Source: GCA-2733415 sp965178635 (GTDB lineage Bacteria; Bacteroidota; Bacteroidia; Flavobacteriales; Flavobacteriaceae). From it: a stretch of DNA of 64,000 nt. Shown in pieces: positions 30,776-40,073 of the stretch. The stretch is from the NCBI GenBank assembly GCA_965178635.1, contig CBCXVT010000030.1, forward strand, positions 1 through 64,000, given 5' to 3'. Numbering within the stretch: the first letter of the stretch is position 1; each line of letters opens with the position of its first letter. The notes under the pieces were generated by a model. The model ran no database searches, had not been told where the DNA came from, and saw only the letters and a program-made list of their open reading frames with translations. The position numbers and the translations under genes are program-made.

Positions 30776-31396
30776 GTGAAACTAATAACTTTTATCATAT
30801 TGTTCAGCTCAATGCTTTCTCATGCGCAAAAAATAATAGAGAAAGTTATTACTGTTGATAAAGTTATTTCAACAGTAATTATCAATTTAGAACATGTGTT
30901 TTCTATTCATTTAAAAAGCACAACAGCAAATATTATATCCCTTAAAGCTATAAGTGAAGGGGAATATGCGCCGCATTTTATTATTACCGAAAAGTGCGAT
31001 AAAAAAACTATCAATCTTTCAGGAAGCATTGCGTTTACATATCCTAATAATCAAGATAAATTAAGCGCCCATAAAGTACATGCTATAACTATCGAAATTG
31101 AAGTTCCAGAACACTTAAAAACTACTATAAATAGTGATATTGGAAATCTTAGTGCAACAGGGCGTTATAAAGGGTTGGTTACGAAATTTATGTCGGGCAA
31201 CTGTACGCTTAATGATGTTTCTGGTAACATAACAATTCACACTGTTAATGGAGATATTTATTTAGTTGCAAATAGTGGTAAGGTAGTTACAGAAACAAAA
31301 ACAGGTTTAGTTAAAAAGGAAGCATTAGTTGCAGGAAATTCAATATTTGAATTAAAAACTACTAAAGGAAATATAAACATAGAGCAATCAAAATAA
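30776..31396 (+). CDS. secreted DUF4097-like adhesin-type protein
   Basis: 206 residues with a GTG start at 30776 and a signal peptide (MKLITFIILFSSMLSHAQ). The rest is a repetitive beta-rich sequence (INSDIGNLSATGRYKGLV, LNDVSGNITIHTVNGDIYL, ELKTTKGNINIEQ) of the head-GIN/DUF4097 type that forms a right-handed beta-helix. The function of this family is not known. The start lies 13 bases after the previous terminator, so the promoter must lie within or before the hairpin, or the GTG may not be the real start. Confidence 0.6.
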   Translation: MKLITFIILFSSMLSHAQKIIEKVITVDKVISTVIINLEHVFSIHLKSTTANIISLKAISEGEYAPHFIITEKCDKKTINLSGSIAFTYPNNQDKLSAHKVHAITIEIEVPEHLKTTINSDIGNLSATGRYKGLVTKFMSGNCTLNDVSGNITIHTVNGDIYLVANSGKVVTETKTGLVKKEALVAGNSIFELKTTKGNINIEQSK

Positions 31397-31470
31397 TATT
31401 TTCCTATTTTAGCAACCGTTTTAGAATTGGCAGCAATTTTATCTCATAAAAACAGGCATATTTTAGAAAA

Positions 31471-32133
31471 ATGAATTTAAAAAAATCCGTAGTATTTATA
31501 GCTTTAATTCTGGTTGTTGATCAACTAGTGAAGTTGTACATCAAATCAAATTTTAGTTTAGGCGAGTATGTAAATGTATTTGGATTACGATGGTTTGAAA
31601 TTAGATTTGTTGAAAACCCAGGTATGGCTTGGGGAAGTAAATTGAGTGATTTTTTACCTATTAGTGAACCTTTTGCAAAAGTATTTTTAACATCATTCAG
31701 ATTGGTAGCTATTGGTTTTATTGGTTATTGGTTAGTAAATTCAATAAAAAAAGAAGCGCCTAATTTGTTAATTATATCTGTGTCACTAATTTTTGCAGGA
31801 GCTTTTGGAAACAATATAGATTCCTTGTTTTATGGATTACTGTTTGATTCTGGAACAGTTTTTAATGCTCAATATAATGATTGGATCGGCTATGCGGGTG
31901 TTTCAGAAATGAACGGTCAAGGGTATAGTGGTATGATGCAAGGTTGTGTTGTAGATATGTTGCGTTTTCCGTTTACGTCGTGGACTTGGCCAGAATGGTT
32001 GCCGGTAGTAGGGGGTAATCATATCACCTTTTTTGACCCTGTTTTTAATATTGCTGATATGGCAATTAGTACTGGAGTTGGGATTTTATTAGTTTTTAAT
32101 AAGAGGATGTTTCCGCAACCAACTGAGATTTAA
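31471..32133 (+). CDS. lspA: lipoprotein signal peptidase II
   Basis: The aspartic protease of the inner membrane that removes lipoprotein signal peptides. The catalytic aspartates are Asp162 (CVVDMLRF) and Asp196 (FNIADMAIS), with the family segments VENPGMAWG (48-55) and GAFGNNID (110-117). The enlarged loop between 118 and 160 is typical of Bacteroidota, giving 220 residues against about 165 in Proteobacteria. Four helices are visible. It overlaps the convergent MTHFS gene by four bases. It would process the lipoproteins found elsewhere in this window. Confidence 0.92.
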   Translation: MNLKKSVVFIALILVVDQLVKLYIKSNFSLGEYVNVFGLRWFEIRFVENPGMAWGSKLSDFLPISEPFAKVFLTSFRLVAIGFIGYWLVNSIKKEAPNLLIISVSLIFAGAFGNNIDSLFYGLLFDSGTVFNAQYNDWIGYAGVSEMNGQGYSGMMQGCVVDMLRFPFTSWTWPEWLPVVGGNHITFFDPVFNIADMAISTGVGILLVFNKRMFPQPTEI

Positions 32134-32693
32134 AACGTATATATTTTTTCTGGAGTTACACAATAATCAAGTTTGATATCGTTCACAGAGACATCGTCAA
32201 TAATTTCTGAAGCTTCAAAAAATGATATTCCGATTTTTATGGTATCCGGAGTACATTTCTCTAACATTCGGTCATAAAACCCTTTGCCATAACCTACTCT
32301 GTTTCCGTTTGTATCAAATGCTAATAGCGGAATAAATACCACATTTAATTTAGTGTTTGGCACTTCAATACCATCTACTGGCTCAGGAATATTATAACTA
32401 TTAACCTTGATTTTAGTGTTATCAGTTAACAAATAATTGGTCATTTCTAAGCTAGTAAAATCACTTTTTGAAATCACAACTTCTTTATCTTTAGCGTGTA
32501 AAATGTGCAAGATGTTTTCGGTTTGTATTTCTTTTTGAGTTTCAATGGTTAGGAACAAATGGTAATATAAATGTTCCCAAATTGGTAATACCAATAATTG
32601 ATTGGCAATTTGCATGCTTAAGTCATCAATTTGTTCAATAGATAAGTGATTACGTTTAGTTTTGTATGTTGTTCTTAGGTCTTTTTTAAGCAA
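32130..32693 (-). CDS. 5-formyltetrahydrofolate cyclo-ligase
   Basis: A 187-residue cytoplasmic enzyme that converts 5-formyl-THF to 5,10-methenyl-THF with ATP. The N-terminal KKDLRTTYKTKRNHLS and the ATP/folate signature RVGYGKGFYDRML (132-144) identify it. It is intact and single, with its stop overlapping the convergent lspA stop. Confidence 0.9.
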   Translation of the reverse strand: MLKKDLRTTYKTKRNHLSIEQIDDLSMQIANQLLVLPIWEHLYYHLFLTIETQKEIQTENILHILHAKDKEVVISKSDFTSLEMTNYLLTDNTKIKVNSYNIPEPVDGIEVPNTKLNVVFIPLLAFDTNGNRVGYGKGFYDRMLEKCTPDTIKIGISFFEASEIIDDVSVNDIKLDYCVTPEKIYTF

Positions 32694-32743
32694 TAGTGGT
32701 GTTTTATAAAGGTGAAAATATATTGAAATTTGATAGTATAAAA

Positions 32744-32776
32744 CAAAAACCCCTTCACTTAAAATGAAAGGGTTTA
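32744..32776 (-). terminator. intrinsic terminator of tatA
   Basis: On the minus strand AAACCCTTTCA and TGAAGGGGTTT form a stem with one mismatch, followed by TTTTTG and more T residues. It lies 29 bases after the tatA stop. Confidence 0.7.
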
Positions 32777-32804
32777 GATTATATTTTAGTTAGATTCAAA
32801 AAAA

Positions 32805-33002
32805 CTACTCTTTTGAATCGTCAACCTTTTTAGCTTTATCCTCTTCTTCTTTAGTGGCTTTTTTAAATTCCTTAATTCCGCCTCCTAAGCCTTTCATTAG
32901 TTCAGGTATTTTTTTTCCGCCAAACATTAGTAATACCACTACACCAATAACAATCCATTGCCATGGTCCTACAAATCCTAAAAATACACTTAATGAAATC
33001 AT
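32805..33002 (-). CDS. tatA: Sec-independent translocase subunit TatA
   Basis: A 65-residue protein with a short membrane helix (about 13-27, WQWIVIGVVVLLMFG), the FGGKKIPEL hinge and the amphipathic helix LMKGLGGGIKEFKKA, ending in a charged tail. This is the standard TatA/E layout; TatA forms the pore for folded twin-arginine substrates. A terminator follows and an exact TAnnTTTG element precedes it. Confidence 0.92.
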   Translation of the reverse strand: MISLSVFLGFVGPWQWIVIGVVVLLMFGGKKIPELMKGLGGGIKEFKKATKEEEDKAKKVDDSKE

Positions 33003-33024
33003 AATTAATCTAAATTTTGAACAA

Positions 33025-33052
33025 CAAATTTAATAAGAAAAGTTGAAAACAA
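33025..33052 (-). promoter_or_regulatory. promoter of tatA
   Basis: On the minus strand TAAATTTG (33025-33032) matches the consensus, with TTG at 33050-33052 after a 17-base spacer. The start codon at 33002 lies 22 bases downstream of the element. The divergent M23 peptidase gene begins 98 bases away. Confidence 0.55.
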
Positions 33053-33085
33053 GCGTTTAAAACTTAAATTTAGTGTCGCAAGGAG

Positions 33086-33093
33086 TATATTTG
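33086..33093 (+). promoter_or_regulatory. putative -7 element of the M23 peptidase gene
   Basis: TATATTTG matches TAnnTTTG exactly but lies only seven bases before the ATG at 33101, so the mRNA would be leaderless or nearly so unless another start is used. The -33 region has no good match. Confidence 0.4.
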
Positions 33094-33100
33094 TATTATT

Positions 33101-33952
33101 ATGACAAGTAAGAAGAGAAAATTTAAACAAAAATTACTAAGTAAATACCGCTTAGTGATTTTAAACGATAATACATTTGAAGAAAAATTATCGTTTAACT
33201 TATCACGCTTAAACGTATTTGTATTTGCAGGTTTTTCTATGATAGCTCTAATTGCATTAACGAGTGTTTTAATTGCCTTTACCCCGCTTCGTGAGTATAT
33301 TCCTGGTTATTCGTCTACTGCTTTAAAGAGAAAAGCATATAAATTAACTCATAAAACAGATTCCTTAGATCTTGCCCTTCGGGTAAATAAAAAACAATTA
33401 AATAGTTTAAGAAAAGTACTGACAGGAAATGTATTCGCATTAGATTCAGTTGAAGAAAACTCACAGGATATAAATACAAACCAATTTAAGGCTGTTCCGA
33501 CAAGTGCTTCGGATTCGTTACTTAGAGCAAATGTAGCACGAGAAGACAAATACAATTTATTGGAAAGTGATAGAGGAAAAGAGAATTTTGTGTTGTTTCC
33601 GCCTATCAAAGGAAGTATTTCTCAAGAATTTAATCAAGAAACGAAGCATTTTGCTGTTGATGTTGTTGTGGCGGAAGGTACACCAGTAAAGTCTGTTGCA
33701 GATGGGAGAGTTATTTTTTCTGAATGGACAGCCGAAACAGGATATGTATTGATTATTGATCATGGAAATCAGTTATTATCTGTGTATAAACATAATTCAT
33801 CAATTAATAAATCACAAGGTGATTTTGTTAAAACAGGCGAAGTGATTTCTTTTTCTGGAGGAACAGGTGAATTAACTACAGGACCACATTTACATTTTGA
33901 ATTATGGAGTGAGGGCTACCCTCTAGATCCTACTAATTTTATCGATTTTTAA
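33101..33952 (+). CDS. M23-family murein endopeptidase, membrane-anchored
   Basis: 283 residues. A single helix (about 38-60) anchors it, followed by a linker and the LytM/M23 peptidase domain. The zinc ligands are visible: His183 and Asp187 in KHFAVDVVV and His265 in GPHLHFEL; His263 is the catalytic partner. It therefore looks active, unlike degenerate EnvC/NlpD proteins. It should cut peptidoglycan cross-links in the periplasm. The GH3 gene starts two bases after its stop, so they are cotranscribed. Confidence 0.88.
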   Translation: MTSKKRKFKQKLLSKYRLVILNDNTFEEKLSFNLSRLNVFVFAGFSMIALIALTSVLIAFTPLREYIPGYSSTALKRKAYKLTHKTDSLDLALRVNKKQLNSLRKVLTGNVFALDSVEENSQDINTNQFKAVPTSASDSLLRANVAREDKYNLLESDRGKENFVLFPPIKGSISQEFNQETKHFAVDVVVAEGTPVKSVADGRVIFSEWTAETGYVLIIDHGNQLLSVYKHNSSINKSQGDFVKTGEVISFSGGTGELTTGPHLHFELWSEGYPLDPTNFIDF

Positions 33953-33953
33953 C

Positions 33954-35447
33954 ATGTCATTAAAATCTTTATTAGCATTGCCTTTTGCACTCAAAGTAAA
34001 AAAAGGAATAGATAAATGGGCTGCAAAGCCTATAGAAACGCAAGAGTGCGTTTTTCAAAATTTGATAAACACAGCAGTTGCAACAGAATTTGGGAAAGAT
34101 CATAATTTTGTAAGTATACGTAATCATCAGGATTTTGTAAAGCAAGTCCCGGTTAGAGATTATGAGCAGTTACGTAGTTATGTAGATAAGGTTGTTGCTG
34201 GTGAAGAAAACATTTTATGGCCTAAGAAACCGCTGTATTTTGCTAAAACTTCAGGAACAACTTCAGGGGCAAAATATATTCCCATAACAAAAGAATCGAT
34301 GCCCACACATATTGCCAATGCTAGAAATGCAATTATGTGTTATATAGCTGAAACTAAAAGCACGAAATTTGTTGATGGCAAAATGATTTTTTTACAAGGA
34401 AGTCCGGTGTTATCAGAACAAAACGGAATTAATTTAGGTCGTTTGTCAGGAATTGTAGCACATTATGTGCCAAAATATTTGCTAAAAAACAGATTGCCAA
34501 GTTGGGAAACTAATTGTATTGATGATTGGGAGACAAAAGTTAATGCTATTGTTGAAGAAACTGTTTCAGAAAATATGTCGATCATTTCCGGGATTCCTTC
34601 TTGGGTGCAAATGTATTTTGAAAAGTTAGTTGAAAAAACTAATAAACCAGTGGGAGAGCTGTTTAAAAACTTCAATCTGTTTATTTATGGAGGTGTTAAT
34701 TATGAGCCATACAGAAATAAATTTGAAAATTTAATTGGTAGAAAAGTAGATAGTATAGAATTATACCCGGCCTCTGAAGGTTTTTTCGCGTTTCAAGATT
34801 CTCAACAAGAAAAGGGCATGTTGCTACAATTAAACTCTGGTATTTTTTATGAATTTATTGAGGTAGCAGATTTTTCTAGTGAAGCTCCAAAAAGACTCAC
34901 TATAAAAGATGTTGAGGTTGGTGTTAATTATGTCATGATTATTTCAACAACAGCTGGTTTGTGGGGTTATAATATTGGTGACACCGTTCAGTTTACGTCA
35001 ATTAAACCTTATAGAGTAATCGTTTCAGGAAGAATCAAACATTTCATTTCTGCTTTTGGTGAACACGTTATTGGAAAAGAGGTTGAACAAGCCTTGCAAG
35101 AGGCGGTGTCTGGTACTGAAATTAGAATTAATGAATTTACTGTAGCGCCACAAATTAATCCTAATGAAGGTTTACCGTATCATGAATGGTTTGTGGAGTT
35201 TGAAAATGAACCAGAAAACATGGAAGCATTTTCATTACTAATAGATGCAGCTTTGCAACAACAGAACACCTACTACTTTGATTTGATTGAAGGAAAGGTG
35301 TTGCGGCCATTAGTTGTTACTAAAATTATTAAAAATGGATTTCAAAATTATATGAAATCGATAGGTAAATTAGGAGGTCAAAATAAACTCCCAAGATTGT
35401 CTGACAATAGGCAGATAGCAGATAAGTTGTCTAAATTCTGCATTTAA
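33954..35447 (+). CDS. GH3-type acyl-adenylate ligase-like protein
   Basis: A 497-residue protein of the GH3 (auxin-responsive) family of the adenylate-forming superfamily. Visible motifs are FAKTSGTTSGAKYIPIT near 98-114 (P-loop-like ATP motif) and the later WGYNIGDTVQFTSIKPYRVIVSGR region. Plant members conjugate amino acids to acyl acids, but the bacterial substrate is unknown. It is intact and sits in the common flavobacterial order tatA, M23, GH3, DUF6909. Confidence 0.8.
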   Translation: MSLKSLLALPFALKVKKGIDKWAAKPIETQECVFQNLINTAVATEFGKDHNFVSIRNHQDFVKQVPVRDYEQLRSYVDKVVAGEENILWPKKPLYFAKTSGTTSGAKYIPITKESMPTHIANARNAIMCYIAETKSTKFVDGKMIFLQGSPVLSEQNGINLGRLSGIVAHYVPKYLLKNRLPSWETNCIDDWETKVNAIVEETVSENMSIISGIPSWVQMYFEKLVEKTNKPVGELFKNFNLFIYGGVNYEPYRNKFENLIGRKVDSIELYPASEGFFAFQDSQQEKGMLLQLNSGIFYEFIEVADFSSEAPKRLTIKDVEVGVNYVMIISTTAGLWGYNIGDTVQFTSIKPYRVIVSGRIKHFISAFGEHVIGKEVEQALQEAVSGTEIRINEFTVAPQINPNEGLPYHEWFVEFENEPENMEAFSLLIDAALQQQNTYYFDLIEGKVLRPLVVTKIIKNGFQNYMKSIGKLGGQNKLPRLSDNRQIADKLSKFCI

Positions 35448-35467
35448 CAATGGAAATCTTATATTTG
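35437..35467 (+). promoter_or_regulatory. putative promoter of the DUF6909-like gene
   Basis: TATATTTG (35460-35467) matches the consensus and TCTG (35437-35440) lies at the ideal 19-base spacing. The ATG at 35484 is 17 bases downstream. This could also drive the chain-length gene and the start of the polysaccharide locus. Confidence 0.5.
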
Positions 35468-35483
35468 TTTACAATTGTCAAAT

Positions 35484-37136
35484 ATGAGTGCTACAAAACA
35501 AGATATAGTAAGAACAAGAGCGCAGGAAAGTTCAAATGCCATTGAGCGTTTGTATGTTACCATGCGTCATTTGTTCAACAGAGGGTTTTACAAGCCTATG
35601 GGAGTTTCTGGTGAAACATTGCGTGAAGCATTATTGTTATTACGCCCAGAAATCTATGGCTCTATTGCTGAGGAGAAAGTTGAGTTAAACGGACTCAAAT
35701 ATGTAATTGATAGACTTCCTGTTGGAATTGAGGAATGTAAATATATTAACCTAACTTCCGATGAGGGCTATTCTAAGTCGCATTTTGAAGTAATTATTCC
35801 TTCAAAAAGAAGACGAAACTGCTACAGAATTGATGCTGAGCAGATGAACATTGAAATTACTAGAGGAAGATCTGAAATTTATGATATTCTTACACATTTG
35901 ACATTTTTGTTTTTAGAGTCACATAAAATAATGAAAAGAGTCATTATTGGTGATGATGGCGAGTTGAAGCGCGATTGGTTAAAGTTAGAGAAAGCAGTCA
36001 GTTCTTCTAAAAAACTAACTGTAAAAGAAAAAGAAATAGCACTAACGCATACTGCTAATATTTTAGGTAGAACTTTTGCAGAAGTTGTCAATATTTATGA
36101 CGATTATGCGTCAGATAAAACCCCAGATCGGTTTTTGAGCATTATCTATTGGTTAGGAAAATTAGCTATTGAAGAGGAAACTGGAGGAGAAAAACGAGTG
36201 GTTACTTTTTCGCCAGTTTTAAGAGAGCGTTTAGGGCATCATATTCATGGTGAGGTTTGGGCTAATAATATAAAAGAAATTTTATTGAATAACGGATTAT
36301 TGGATAAACCGATTCACGTTATTAGTGCCAATATGCACAGCGTCATGAATAGTTTATTTGTGCCTATTGCTTTAAAATCAGAATTAAAAAAGCAATCTAA
36401 CTTTGAAATTTACGAAGCATTAAGTGAAGATAAAAATAATGCTTTGCGCAATAAAGTTTCTAAAGCTGCGTTGGCAAATGGGATGATTTATTTGAAAGAT
36501 GAGTCTGGAACAAATATCAATGTTCAAATTTTTGACATGTCTAAAATTGATAACACTAAAAATGAGGTGATTATTGTCATGGATTATGCTTTTGGCGAAC
36601 AGGCTTATGAAACAATTGATGAATTGTTAAGACCGTATAAAAAGGAATCAAATTTAGCACGTTTAGATATTAAGTCCTTGTCAATTATGGGTAAAGCAGG
36701 TATTTTAGAAGGAGGCAAAGGCGATGTAATGATTCCTTCAGCGCACATTTTTGAAGGTACCGCAGATAACTACCCTTTTGAAAATGAATTGACTGCTAAA
36801 GATTTTAAAAATGATGATATTAATGTTGTAGAAGGGGCAATGATAACTGTTTTAGGAACATCTTTACAAAATAAGGATATCTTAAAATTCTTTTACGAAT
36901 CAACATGGAATGTGATTGGTTTGGAAATGGAAGGAGCGCATTATCAAAAAGCAATTCAATCTGCTTCAAAGGTAAGAGGTAGTATTTCTAAAAACGTCAA
37001 AGTAAGATACGCGTATTACGCAAGTGATAATCCTTTAGAGACAGGAAGCACATTAGCTTCAGGTGGATTAGGAACAACAGGCGTAAAACCAACATATATT
37101 ATCACACAAAATATATTAAAACAGATATTAAACTAA
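35484..37136 (+). CDS. DUF6909-like conserved protein
   Basis: About 550 residues from the ATG at 35484; a TTG nine bases upstream would add three residues only. The N-terminus MSATKQDIVRTRAQESSNAIERLYVTMRH is cut here for length but is strongly conserved among flavobacteria, and I believe the family is DUF6909. The C-terminal half contains GKAGILEGGKGDVMIPSAHI and MEGAHYQKAIQSA, patterns reminiscent of nucleoside phosphorylase-like or AMP nucleosidase-like folds; this is only a resemblance. It is cytoplasmic with no signal peptide. Function unknown. Confidence 0.62.
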   Translation: MSATKQDIVRTRAQESSNAIERLYVTMRHLFNRGFYKPMGVSGETLREALLLLRPEIYGSIAEEKVELNGLKYVIDRLPVGIEECKYINLTSDEGYSKSHFEVIIPSKRRRNCYRIDAEQMNIEITRGRSEIYDILTHLTFLFLESHKIMKRVIIGDDGELKRDWLKLEKAVSSSKKLTVKEKEIALTHTANILGRTFAEVVNIYDDYASDKTPDRFLSIIYWLGKLAIEEETGGEKRVVTFSPVLRERLGHHIHGEVWANNIKEILLNNGLLDKPIHVISANMHSVMNSLFVPIALKSELKKQSNFEIYEALSEDKNNALRNKVSKAALANGMIYLKDESGTNINVQIFDMSKIDNTKNEVIIVMDYAFGEQAYETIDELLRPYKKESNLARLDIKSLSIMGKAGILEGGKGDVMIPSAHIFEGTADNYPFENELTAKDFKNDDINVVEGAMITVLGTSLQNKDILKFFYESTWNVIGLEMEGAHYQKAIQSASKVRGSISKNVKVRYAYYASDNPLETGSTLASGGLGTTGVKPTYIITQNILKQILN

Positions 37137-37145
37137 CTAATACAA

Positions 37146-38195
37146 ATGAGTAACAATTTAGATAAAAATTCAGAAGAGATAGATTTATTACAGTTATTTG
37201 GTTTTTTTGAGAGTAAGCTAAAAGGTTTATTTAGGCTTGTTTTCAAAGGCTTTAAATCAATATTTGATGTGGTAATTGCATTTCTTCAAGTGCTACAGCA
37301 ACATTTTATAAAAGTTAGCATTGCAATTATTGTTGCTTTCGGAATTGGTTTTGCATATGATATGAACAAACCAAAGGTGTATGCATCAAAAATGATAGTA
37401 AAACCATTATTTGATAGTAAATATCAGTTAGTAACCAATATCAAGTATTATAATGAATTGGTTAAAAACAATGAAGTTGATAAACTATCAAGTATATTCT
37501 CTCTAACTAAGGAGGAAACAGCGAGTCTTTATGGGTTTGATATAATAGATGGGCCAGAAAGCGAAAAGGAAAAAACGAAGTTGTATAATGAATTTATGAA
37601 ATCTCTTGACTCTGCTGCAGCGGCAACGGTTAATTATGATAAGTTTGTAGAAAACATCACAATTTACGACGCCTCATTGTATGAAATAGAGGTTAAATCT
37701 TCTAAGAATGATATTTTTGGAAAACTATCTAAAGGGTTTAAAAAGACATTCAAGTCTAATGATTATTCAGAAGATAACAAGCGAAAAAAAGACACATTAT
37801 TTAAGCTTCAAAAAGAATCTATCGAGAAATCTTTAAATGATATAGACGTTTTAAAAGAAGTGTATATTAAAGAGTTATCAAAAGATAAAAATCAAAAAAT
37901 AGAAATTTTAGGGTCTACTGCTTTAAAATTAGCGGATGAGCAGCAGGCAACAAAAGAATTTGAAATGTTGCAATTGCAAATTGCTGAACAAAAGAAATTA
38001 ACAACACTAGAAGAAGATGCTATAAAAGAAAACCAATTGTTTGAAGTAGTCTCAGATTTTCAATTAATAGGCTCGGTGAGTAGTACGGTCTACAATAAAA
38101 TGAAATTTATGTTTCCAGTTTTAACTTTTCTATTAATTCTCATTGGAATTTTTGGAATGAAATTAAATAAATTCGTAGCAAATTATAATAAATGA
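37146..38195 (+). CDS. Wzz-type chain-length determinant
   Basis: 349 residues with two membrane helices (about 52-72 and 321-341) around a periplasmic region that is helical and coiled-coil-like toward its end (EFEMLQLQIAEQKKLTTLEEDA). This is the layout of polysaccharide co-polymerases that set O-antigen or capsule chain length. It is the first gene of the polysaccharide locus and overlaps rfbB by four bases. No tyrosine-kinase domain follows, so it is the O-antigen rather than the BY-kinase type. Confidence 0.75.
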   Translation: MSNNLDKNSEEIDLLQLFGFFESKLKGLFRLVFKGFKSIFDVVIAFLQVLQQHFIKVSIAIIVAFGIGFAYDMNKPKVYASKMIVKPLFDSKYQLVTNIKYYNELVKNNEVDKLSSIFSLTKEETASLYGFDIIDGPESEKEKTKLYNEFMKSLDSAAAATVNYDKFVENITIYDASLYEIEVKSSKNDIFGKLSKGFKKTFKSNDYSEDNKRKKDTLFKLQKESIEKSLNDIDVLKEVYIKELSKDKNQKIEILGSTALKLADEQQATKEFEMLQLQIAEQKKLTTLEEDAIKENQLFEVVSDFQLIGSVSSTVYNKMKFMFPVLTFLLILIGIFGMKLNKFVANYNK

Positions 38196-39205
38196 AGAGG
38201 ATACTGATTACAGGAGGAGCAGGATTTATAGGCTCAAATTTTATTGAACACCTATTAACAAATGAAGCAATAACCGTTTATAATTTAGACAAACTGACTT
38301 ACGCAGGTAATTTAGAGAACCTGAAATCTGTAGAAAATCATGAGCGCTATCATTTTATTCATGGTGATATTTGTGATAGAGGTTTAGTTGAAGATTTGTT
38401 TGCTAAACATGATATTACTGATGTTATTCATTTTGCAGCAGAATCACATGTAGATAATTCTATTAAAAACCCTGGAGCGTTTATTGAAACAAATATTGTT
38501 GGGAGTTTCAATCTACTAGATGTTGCTTATAAAACATGGATGGATGCGCCAAATAAAGTAAAACCTGCTTATGCAGACTCGAGGTTTCTACATGTATCTA
38601 CAGACGAAGTGTATGGAACATTAGGCAAAGAAGGGTTGTTTTCTGAAACAACATCCTATGCGCCAAACAGTCCTTATAGTGCCTCTAAAGCTGCATCAGA
38701 TTTTGTAGTAAGAAGTTATTTCCATACGTACGGGATGAATGTAGTGACTACTAATTGTTCTAATAATTATGGGCTTAATCAGCATGATGAAAAACTGATT
38801 CCTACAATTATCAGAAAATGTTTATCCGAAGAAAATATTCCAATTTATGGCGATGGGTTAAACATTCGTGATTGGTTGTTTGTTTTGGATCATTGTAAAG
38901 GCATTGAAATAGCATTTAATACAGGAGTTTCAGGAGAAACCTACAATATAGGTGGAAGAAACGAGCGTACTAACATGTATATAGTAGATACAATTTGTAG
39001 CATACTAGACGATAAATTACCGAGACAAAACGGGAGTTCGTATAAAGACTTAAAGAGTTTTGTTGAGGACAGAGCAGGACACGATTTTAGATATGCGATT
39101 GATGCGTCCAAAATAGAAAATAATTTAGGCTGGAAGGCTGATGAAAACTTTGAAACTGGTATACTAAAAACTGTTTCTTGGTACATTAATAAATATAACA
39201 AGTAA
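38192..39205 (+). CDS. rfbB: dTDP-glucose 4,6-dehydratase
   Basis: A 337-residue extended short-chain dehydrogenase. NAD binds GGAGFIGSN (8-16), the catalytic STDEV (136-140) supplies Asp138 and Glu139, and the Tyr162-x3-Lys166 pair is in SPYSASK. It makes dTDP-4-keto-6-deoxyglucose for rhamnose. It starts inside the stop of the Wzz-type gene (four-base overlap) and precedes rfbA by four bases. Confidence 0.95.
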   Translation: MKRILITGGAGFIGSNFIEHLLTNEAITVYNLDKLTYAGNLENLKSVENHERYHFIHGDICDRGLVEDLFAKHDITDVIHFAAESHVDNSIKNPGAFIETNIVGSFNLLDVAYKTWMDAPNKVKPAYADSRFLHVSTDEVYGTLGKEGLFSETTSYAPNSPYSASKAASDFVVRSYFHTYGMNVVTTNCSNNYGLNQHDEKLIPTIIRKCLSEENIPIYGDGLNIRDWLFVLDHCKGIEIAFNTGVSGETYNIGGRNERTNMYIVDTICSILDDKLPRQNGSSYKDLKSFVEDRAGHDFRYAIDASKIENNLGWKADENFETGILKTVSWYINKYNK

Positions 39206-39209
39206 GCAG

Positions 39210-40073
39210 ATGAAAGGGATTATTTTAGCAGGAGGGTCAGGCACACGTTTGCATCCACTAACGCTTTCGGTAAGCAAGCAACTTATGCCGATTTTTGACA
39301 AGCCGATGATCTATTATCCGCTGTCAACACTAATAAATTCAGGAATTAGAGAAATATTAATTATTTCAACGCCTCAAGATTTACCATTATTTGAAAAATT
39401 ACTTGGTGATGGTTCTAAGTTAGGTTGTCAGTTTGAATATGCAGTACAAGAAGAGCCGAACGGTTTAGCAGAAGCCTTCATTATAGGTGCAGATTTTATC
39501 GGAAAAGAAAAAGTTGCTCTAGTATTAGGTGATAATATTTTCTACGGTACAGGTTTAGGTGAATTACTTAGAGCCAATAATAATCCAGACGGAGGTATTG
39601 TTTACGCCTACCATGTGCATGATCCTGAACGTTATGGGGTGGTTGATTTTGATGAAGATGGTACAGTAAAATCAATTGAAGAAAAACCAGAAAACCCAAA
39701 ATCTAACTTTGCGGTACCTGGCATTTATTTTTATGACAATGATGTCGTGGAAATTGCTAAAAACATCAAACCAAGTCATAGAGGAGAACTTGAAATTACA
39801 GATGTTAACAAAGAATACTTAAAAAGAGGAAAACTACAAGTAAGTATTCTTGATAAAGGAACAGCTTGGTTAGATACGGGAACATTTACGTCTCTAATGC
39901 AAGCATCACAATTTGTACAAGTCATTGAAGAGCGTCAAGGTTTAAAAATAGGTGCTATTGAAGAATCGGCTTATAGACAGGGATTTATCTCTAAAGACGA
40001 ATTAAGAACTTTAGCTACGCCATTGTTAAAAAGTGGGTACGGAAAACACTTAATCAGTATTACAGAAGATTAA
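39210..40073 (+). CDS. rfbA: glucose-1-phosphate thymidylyltransferase
   Basis: A 287-residue nucleotidyltransferase that makes dTDP-glucose. The signature GGSGTRLHPLT at 8-18, followed by SKQLMPIFDKPMIYYPLS, is textbook RmlA, as is the later EEKPENPKSNFAVPGIYFYD cut at 20 residues. It sits between rfbB and rfbC, sharing one base with the rfbC start, so expression is coupled. Confidence 0.95.
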   Translation: MKGIILAGGSGTRLHPLTLSVSKQLMPIFDKPMIYYPLSTLINSGIREILIISTPQDLPLFEKLLGDGSKLGCQFEYAVQEEPNGLAEAFIIGADFIGKEKVALVLGDNIFYGTGLGELLRANNNPDGGIVYAYHVHDPERYGVVDFDEDGTVKSIEEKPENPKSNFAVPGIYFYDNDVVEIAKNIKPSHRGELEITDVNKEYLKRGKLQVSILDKGTAWLDTGTFTSLMQASQFVQVIEERQGLKIGAIEESAYRQGFISKDELRTLATPLLKSGYGKHLISITED

